Assembly: GCA_011800805.1 (NCBI GenBank)
Contig: MPNW01000122.1
Coordinates: 266,571 to 330,570 of the forward strand
Direction: 5' to 3'
DNA from: Hirudo medicinalis
Lineage: Eukaryota > Annelida > Clitellata > Hirudinida > Hirudinidae
DNA length: 64,000 nucleotides
The translations under genes and the position numbers were made by a program. The notes beneath the pieces are model-generated. The model saw nothing but the letters and a program-made list of their open reading frames with translations. It was not told where the DNA came from and searched no databases. Below are positions 57,701 through 64,000 of this stretch, one piece after another. Each line of letters opens with the position of its first letter. The stretch's first letter is position 1.

Positions 57701-60700
57701 AAAGTGCTTCTCCCTGAAATCTGATCTTGCAACCAAGAGTGAATTAAAAGATGAATGCAACCAAGAGTGAATTAAAAGATGAATGCATTTTGAAAGATTG
57801 CTGCTGCTTAGTATTCTAAAATATATATTTATTATTATATTAAATTATAATATATCCGTATATTTAATATTAAGGATATTATTATTAATATTAATTTACT
57901 GTTCTTGATTACTCGATTATTATTTTGCGATAAGAGTTTCTAGGTGCACCAGAGCAGAAATAGGGACAACCTGGTGTGCCTATTCCCATTTACCTGGATG
58001 ACGATGGAATCCTTAATTACCTGTTATCATTTTCACAGAACTGGATTTCAGATAAGGTTGAGCAAGACTTTCAGATGGATTTTGTGGTCGACCTCAAGGA
58101 TGGACTTTCGACCAATGAGGGCACATGGTTGGTTGAAGAATTTTAAGGCTGTTCATTCTTTATTCTGGGCTATTGTTAGGACAAATCAAACATTTTTATC
58201 ATTGTTAGCATTATTATTACTATTTTTTGTCATCATCATTGTTATTATTTTTATTATTATCATCATTGTTACTATTTTTTATCATCATCATCATCATCAA
58301 TAATTTTTACCACCATCATCATCGTCATCATTATCATTGTCATTATCAATACCTAAACTTAAGCTTACTTAATATATTAGCCTAGTTATTCTTATTATGA
58401 CATAATAATAGCATTATTATTATTATTATTATTAATAATGGATGTGGTTTGACATTTGAAGCTTTCATTTTCAGAAAGGATAAACCATGGGAGTCGTGTC
58501 AATTAATTATGTTAATCATTGATTATAATAAATATATAAATCATAAATATTATTGCATAATAATGAAAAAATAAAAAATTCTTTTCAGTCGCCATGGCGA
58601 ACTCGTGTGGGAGGTTCAGTTCATGTTGGACGAACTTGGTCCTGATGATGATGATTTTGCCATCAACGTCGCTTCTCTCGTCGTCAAGGAAACGAGTCTG
58701 TCTGGAACTCGCAGCTGTGGGAGGTTAAGAGTTGCATTGATCGGCCGATTTATAATTCCGCTTAAGCGAACGCATAAATTAATTTTGAGATTTGGATATT
58801 TGAATTTGCATTTATTTACGAATATGAATGGGATGATGATGTAAACGTGGACCTCGGCTAATAAATTACCTCGAGGGATTCGATTATCTCGACGCCGTTC
58901 GCGACGTTGGTTAACGATGAGAGAGAACGGACAATAAGTTAAGATGATTTCAAGTCATGCCTTGGCATTGACGGGTTGCGTTCACTTTGGCTCGTCTTAG
59001 GTCCTCCTTGTGGTGTCTGAGTTCCTGCTTCAGACTCCTGCACACTTGTTGTTCCAGTCTGAAGGAGAACAATCTAGAAGACATTGATGCTCTGCTGGGT
59101 CGGTACTATTTCTCAAGATGATGACATTCCACGTGCAAATGATGATTCAATTAGCATAATTTATGATTAGTTTTACTAGGTTTTTGATTTATTTATTAAC
59201 CATTACGATCATCACATCTGCACACCGACGTTTCACATAAACTATACATTTCATCGGCTCGTTAATGGTTCTAAGTTTGAAAACGTGTCGTTAATGATTC
59301 CTTTATTCTGGTAGGCTGTGGCATAAAACTCCCCAAGTGCTTCCCAACCACTGCCGACCAATTGGAGTCCAGCAGCGACAAAGAGAGGGTCGTTCGACTT
59401 CATTCTGCCTTTGCCGTTGTTAATTGGTTCAGGGAGGTCAGAAGATGTCGCTTCTTTTTAGCTCGCTTTTATTGTTTGTTGTCGACCGATATTGTATTGT
59501 TGACAAATAATATATTATCAGTGTTATCAATAATATTATTGACCAATAATATATTATTGTTGCTCTAGCACATTGGTTGATAAATACAATATGACGGCTC
59601 AATATTTTCGTTTAAACAACTTTTGGTGAAATAAGCTCTCCATTTGGAGGAGACAGCTTTCTCAGTTACATGCTTGCGCTGTTTTAAGTACGAAAAAACT
59701 TTGCCACTAAATCTACATTTGTAGTCTTTAATAACCGACCGATCAGCTTGGGTCTCTAAGGCCATCGTCAGGGTGATGTGAAAATACAAAAATTTAAAGT
59801 GATGCTGTCACTGCTTTAAACTTTAAATCTAAAACTTAAACTAAATTTAAACTGAAAAAGTTTATCGTTCCAGCTCCTGAACAGTTTCTCGGGTCAGGAG
59901 AAGGAGCAGATGAGGTCGAAGGTCATCGCGAGACTCAGAAGCATTGTAGCTCTTCATTGTCTCATCGAGAGGATGTTATTTGGTAGGATCGATGGTGATG
60001 GTGGCGATGATGATGATGATCTTGTAATATGTTATTGATTGTTAGTTATACAATTATTTTAGTTAACTCAATTAATTAACTGATTATTTTTCAGACTACC
60101 CTGATTACATTCCTCCTCCCAACATTTACTCATCCAACCCCGAACAACAAACTCGGGGCCTCGTTCTGCTCCCCAAAAAGTCGAGAACCAGCAAAGCAGC
60201 AAAGTTGGGATTCAATTAATCAATTTATTAATTGATTCAATTAATCTCTTTTAATTTGTTTAACAAAAAGTATTTACTTTGAATATTTAGTTATAATATA
60301 ATTTCCTTAACTTAAATTCCTTAAATTATTTACATTGTGGATAAAAATAATTCGCCCGCCGAGACTTTTGTAGACCTTTAATGCCGATCGAGTTCTGTCA
60401 CAAACGATATGTTCATTCATCCATTAATTCATTTAAACATTCATCCACTAATTCATTTATTCATTCATTCATTCATTCATTCATTCATTCATTCATTCAT
60501 TTATTCATTCATCCATTGAAGAGAAAAGTCCACAAAAGCAGGCAGGGGAAGGAAAAGACCGAGGAAAAGTTCCAATGGAGCTGCTGACGTGACTTTAAAT
60601 GAGGTGCTTTGGAAGCCATTTGAAGGCTAACTAATAATATTAACGTTCACTGCGAGTTTATTAATTATTATTAAGTTAATTATTAATTATTTATTTATTG

Positions 60701-63700
60701 GAATTTAAGTATTTTAATGTGACTGTTTTTACCACCTATTGCAAGGCTGTCATGACATTGTTACAGTTATTACATTATTATTATTACAGTTATTATTACT
60801 AATAATCGACATCCTAATAAGTAATAAGTTGTTACTGCTATTATATTTTACGATTGTTGTTATTATAATAGAATTGTTTGTGCAATTTCCACCATCATTA
60901 TCATCATCATCATCTGTTCTATTGTTCTCGCCAACGACAGGATGCGACGACAAACCTCAACATCACCATCGACTGCACGGCTGTCGGAGGTGCAAACGTA
61001 ACGAAGGCTGCCAACGACAACAACAACAGCAGCAACAGCAACAAGTCCTCGACTAAAAACACGGCCATCAACAGACCTCTTCTCTCCAACTACTTCAGGT
61101 TGTTTAAGGATGTCTGCTTAATCGGTTATATATCGGTGCTCGTGCATATGTAAATGTATTAGATTAGATTAGAATATTTTATGCTAATCATTGGTTCGAG
61201 GGATGTCGTTGTGAGTTGCAGCAAGTATGGATAATATTTGAGACATTCGAATTGTAATAATATCTGTTATTGTAATTGTTATTATTATTATTTGTTGTTG
61301 TTATTATTGTTATTGTTTTTCAGAGAATTAGACATGGAAGTGTTTCAAATCCTGTCCTTCACAAAGCTTAACAGTCCTGGGGTGGTTGATGATGAGGTTG
61401 TTTGAATTTTTTTCATTTGCTGATGGAGACGGATGGATGGATAAGGATGGGTGGATGGGTGAGGGATGGAGGGATCAGAAGAATGTTTTTTTTTTGAGCA
61501 AATGGATTTGTAGACTTTAAAAATAATTATTTAACGAATTAAGTAATTTCCAACTCGACTTCAAAGTTTTCTGAAAAACAACTGAAGTTGGAGGCGAGCA
61601 GTCTCGTCTTCCTGTTGGAGGACCTCCTCACCAAACTTAACCACTGCCTCTCCAAGAGTTCAGAAAGGAGGACTTCATTTCTAAAGGTAGCTTGTTGCAT
61701 ACAACAATGTCATTCTGATAATGCATTTACGACATTTGGATAATGTATTCGTCGTGCAGCATTCAGATTATATATTTGATATGTGGATATTAGAAATATG
61801 TTATGTTGATTACAGTGTTTTAATGTTCAAAATGTTGAAATTAATTACCAAATTTCAGACCAAAAATGAATCAAAAATCATGGGATTCAACAACTTGAAC
61901 CTTGTTGGTTCATCTAAAGTTGCGAACAAGGTGTGTGACCTCATTCCACACCTGTGCAGGTACATGGAGTCTCTGAGTGGCTATTTTCAGGTAAGAGCAT
62001 GAATGTTTTGGATAATAAAAAATTAAGTTAATTAACCATTTCCAATTAGTTAAAAACATTATTTATTTATTTTATAATTATTTAATTTTAAATTAATTTT
62101 TTATTAGTTTTAAAGTATTATTATTAGTTATGATATTATAATATACACAGTTGTAATGAGTTAATTAATATAATTACATTTAATATAAATTAGTTGTAAT
62201 TAATTAAGGACTATATTAATTAATTAATTATTTACTATAAATTAAATTATATTAATTTATTTATTGTAAATTTTTAAAAGTTATTTAATTCCGTAATGAC
62301 AACCAATTGCTAATTGTTCAGCTATTGACCCTCAATAAAGTCAATGCGATGGTCTTCTCTTAAGCATGTATTGTAATAATTCATGCTTGCTCGGCCACAT
62401 AGTTGCACTCCGACCATCATCATAATCACCCCTGCACTCCGACCATCATTACAATCATCCCTGCACTCCGACCATCATTACAATCATCCCTGCACTCCGA
62501 CCATCATTACAATCATCCCTGCACTCCGACCATCATTATAATCACCCCTGCACTCCGACCATCATTACAATCACCCCTGCACTCCGACCATCATCATAAT
62601 CATCCCTGCAAGCCATCCCCGACGACATTTAGCACCTCCAGAAAACTGCCCTCACGTGACCTCGTCATTCCAGGTGACACGAGACAAACAGAACGAGACG
62701 TGCGACTTGTCTTGTTTCGAGCTCGAGGAGAACATTGTGATGGGGAACAGCGTTCTTCTGCTCATTAAAATCCTCTTGGCATTCTTCTCTTGGTTTGATT
62801 TCAAGCTTTCAACGATTACATTTTAACTTCTTAAAAATATATTTTATAATATATTAATATAATCAATCAATCAATTGCTCAATTAATTAAATATAGATTG
62901 GTAATAAAGCATAAATTATAATTAATATTTACTTTGGTGGAGAGTTATTTTAGTCAATTTATTGTAATTGTGAAGTTGTCTCTAGTGTGATACTTAATTA
63001 CTTAATCAACTGTAATTACTTAATTAACTGTAATTACTCAATTAACTGTAATTACTTAATTAACTGTAATTACTTAATTAACTGTGATTACTTAATTAAC
63101 TGTGATTACTTAATTAACTGTAATTACTTAATTAACTGTAATTACTTAATTAACTGTAATTACGTAATTAACTGTAATTACTTAATTAACTGTAATTACT
63201 TAATTAACTGTAATTACTTAACTAACTGTAATTACTTAACTAACTGTAATTACTTAATTAACTGTAATTACTTAATTGACCAACTATTTATGTTGTTTGA
63301 AAGTTGTTGTTGGTGACTTTTTACTGACCATTACAACATCATTAACAGAGGTGCTAATCAATGTGGTCGTTCGTGCTTGTAATGAATAATAATTGTTTGT
63401 TGTGTGCGTGCGCATGTGCAGTAAGGACAACATTGACAACATTCGTGACGCTTCTTGTTTGCAACCCTCCTGCTGCTACCAGAGCAAGTTCGGGAAGGAG
63501 TGTCGTGTGTTTCTTAATTATTTGCAATCACCAAAATGCTCGTCGAGATGTGAATTGAAATATTGAAATATCAATTGAAAATGCTCAGAACAAATAAACG
63601 TTGTTAGAACATCGAAACAAAATGTCGACACGCGGAATGTAAAGCAAAAGCGTGCTCGGCACTGACGCACGTCGTCCGATAATTCAGGTCCGAGTTGAGT

Positions 63701-64000
63701 TCCGACAAGAGACTCCTGAAGAATTCCGTCACTCACATCTCCGACAGGATAGCTCCTTCCTCGTCCTTAATACTCTCGGAGAGGTTCAGGTAGGTTGTTG
63801 TTGCTGATGCTGCTGTTGTTGTTGTTGCTGATGCTAGTGTTGTTGTTGTTGCTGATGCTAGTGTTGTTGTTGTTGCTGATGCTATTGTTTTGTTGTTGCT
63901 GATGCTAGTGTTGTTGTTGCTGATGCTAGTGTTGTTGTTGCTGATGCTAGTGTTGTTGTTGTTGCTGATGCTAGTGTTGTTGTTGTTGCTGATGCTAGTG
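48799..64000 (+). CDS. FANCD2: FANCD2, Fanconi anaemia D2 protein (3' end beyond window)
   Basis: Thirty-four exons in phase, about 1123 residues: 48799-48844, 48963-49076, 49398-49465, 49785-49837, 50705-50761, 51303-51363, 51864-51913, 52144-52216, 52289-52413, 52624-52711, 53098-53202, 53595-53671, 53849-53951, 54083-54259, 55044-55178, 55708-55839, 56252-56356, 56696-56745, 56852-56911, 57321-57522, 58039-58127, 58589-58723, 59001-59098, 59315-59436, 59874-59982, 60095-60203, 60522-60588, 60941-61098, 61324-61396, 61588-61686, 61859-61990, 62674-62792, 63422-63499, 63688-63789. Human FANCD2 has 1451 residues. It pairs with FANCI as a DNA clamp in crosslink repair, monoubiquitylated by FANCL. 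Landmarks: SLPEIIDDKQHSQV, IEELPVVLKFLFQH, NSYCQQEIIGTLVSHI, GILDYLDNLDLIQVKKLYQV, NLEDIDALLG, VVNWFRE, YFRELDMEVFQIL, SSLVFLLEDLLTKL. The ubiquitin-acceptor Lys is Asn here. Exon 27 is basic (GRGRKRPRKSSN). The last two exons are the least certain. Confidence 0.95.
50817..50995 (+). repeat. SINE-like dispersed repeat copy
   Basis: Blocks in order: tacttcatttatgtag, ccatttatatagcgctcctt, gggttttgaacacgacacat, then gttgccattacctccttatg. In FANCD2 intron 5. Shares order and sequence with copies at 11.8, 53.3, 54.8 and 56.5 kb. Confidence 0.8.
53300..53425 (+). repeat. SINE-like dispersed repeat copy
   Basis: Contains gtagttcatttatatagtgc, tttatatagcgctccttccc and aggttttgaacactg, but lacks the 3' gttgccattac block. 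In FANCD2 intron 11. Confidence 0.75.
54786..54985 (+). repeat. SINE-like dispersed repeat copy, longest
   Basis: Contains acttcatttatatagcgctt, gcatagcgtcagaggccc, ccgggttttgaacacgacac, gttgccattactgccacatg and a final ccaacctgcat. In FANCD2 intron 14. Confidence 0.8.
55254..55310. repeat. (GGAT)n microsatellite
   Basis: Tetranucleotide run in FANCD2 intron 15. Confidence 0.95.
56451..56540 (+). repeat. SINE-like repeat copy with internal deletion
   Basis: Starts tgtagttcatttacatag and jumps directly to cacgttacgactgttgccat and gcaggaatgtaactcattca; the central gcgctccttccc block is missing. In FANCD2 intron 17. Confidence 0.7.
57240..57320. repeat. (TTG/TTA)n microsatellite abutting FANCD2 exon 20
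   Basis: The run ends gttgttgttgttgttgtag and its last AG is the exon 20 acceptor, so the microsatellite is the polypyrimidine tract. Confidence 0.9.
59565..59789 (-). other. Antisense open frame inside FANCD2 intron 24
   Basis: A 74-codon minus-strand frame (ADRSVIKDYKCRFSGKVFSY, then SSKWRAYFTKSCLNENIE) in an intron, with more varied composition than nearby intronic frames. No family recognised; may be a pseudogene piece or chance. Confidence 0.2.
60425..60512. repeat. (ATTC)n microsatellite before FANCD2 exon 27
   Basis: About 20 tetranucleotide units end just before ccattgaag, the exon 27 acceptor. Confidence 0.95.
62405..62612. repeat. Minisatellite, 29-bp unit, about 7 copies
   Basis: Unit begins tgcactccgaccatcattac, with a few substitutions between copies. 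It lies about 60 bases before the exon 32 acceptor at 62673 and creates an artefactual His/Pro-rich frame. Confidence 0.95.
62990..63285. repeat. Minisatellite, 18-bp unit, about 16 copies
   Basis: Near-perfect copies of ttaattaactgtaattac in FANCD2 intron 32; produces an artefactual repetitive NYLINC frame. Confidence 0.97.
63796..64000. repeat. Minisatellite, 21/24-bp unit, running off the window
   Basis: Copies of gttgttgttgctgatgctag with one or two extra gtt units, in FANCD2 intron 34; continues past the right edge. Confidence 0.95.

Noticed and set aside
57945..58038. In-frame sequence VPIPIYLDDDGILNYLLS just before FANCD2 exon 21, with a DD reminiscent of a polymerase motif
   Set aside because: Exon 20 (CLDRKVE) joined to exon 21 (NWISDKV) aligns with human FANCD2 without a gap; including the extra stretch would insert about 25 residues. 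No other polymerase motif is present.
62403..63316. Two repetitive open frames (His/Pro-rich and Asn-Tyr-Leu-Ile-rich)
   Set aside because: Both are read-throughs of 29-bp and 18-bp minisatellites in FANCD2 introns; spliced exons around them are in phase without them.
37845..64000. NTHL1 and FANCD2 as a DNA-repair gene cluster
   Set aside because: They are separated by TMLHE and SF1, which lies on the other strand; nothing in the sequence links their expression.

Overview
The window is AT-rich, intron-rich, microsatellite-laden animal nuclear DNA. Exons join in phase at GT..AG boundaries into metazoan proteins (SF1, FANCD2, NTHL1, TMLHE, TMEM26, NR2C2AP, a GOLM-like protein). Small genes, short first exons and abundant di- to tetranucleotide and minisatellite repeats suggest an invertebrate, perhaps a lophotrochozoan such as an annelid or leech. 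The phylum is inference only. One assembly gap of 112 Ns lies inside an NTHL1 intron.

Layout. 0.6-1.4 kb (-): NR2C2AP, four exons, complete. 3.58-8.43 kb (+): TMEM26, five exons, with a long cytoplasmic tail; intron 3 holds a decayed hAT-like DNA transposon. 10.0-16.6 kb (-): an eleven-exon GOLM-family type II Golgi membrane protein. 17.7-18.4 kb (-): an intronless 230-residue ORF of unknown function. 19.8-20.9 kb (-): a secreted/transmembrane leucine-rich-repeat protein. 23.15-26.49 kb (+): a complete 14-exon gene (463 aa) that I do not recognise. 27.6-29.3 kb: orphan exon-like pieces and a minus-strand Ser/Lys-rich tandem-repeat protein. 30.4-32.3 kb (-) and 41.8-43.8 kb (+): two trimethyllysine-dioxygenase (TMLHE) paralogues with matching exon structure, arranged head to head. 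Between them lie a broken Gypsy-type retrotransposon (33.8-37.5 kb, -) and NTHL1 (37.8-40.0 kb, +). 44.1-47.1 kb (-): SF1, ten exons, complete. 48.8 kb to the right edge (+): FANCD2, 34 exons seen, 3' end outside the window.

The genes are independent eukaryotic transcription units. TMLHE acts in carnitine synthesis, NTHL1 in base excision repair, FANCD2 in interstrand crosslink repair and SF1 in branch-point recognition; no joint pathway is implied by their neighbourhood. The most striking observation is in FANCD2: the lysine that is monoubiquitylated in the family (human K561, just before GILDYLDN) is read here as asparagine at the exon 16/17 junction. Other items worth following are the unrecognised 14-exon gene, the inverted TMLHE pair, a SINE-like repeat family scattered through introns, and microsatellites forming the acceptor tracts of FANCD2 exons. 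Exon coordinates were derived by hand from splice signals and reading-frame continuity; an error of one or a few bases is possible at some junctions.
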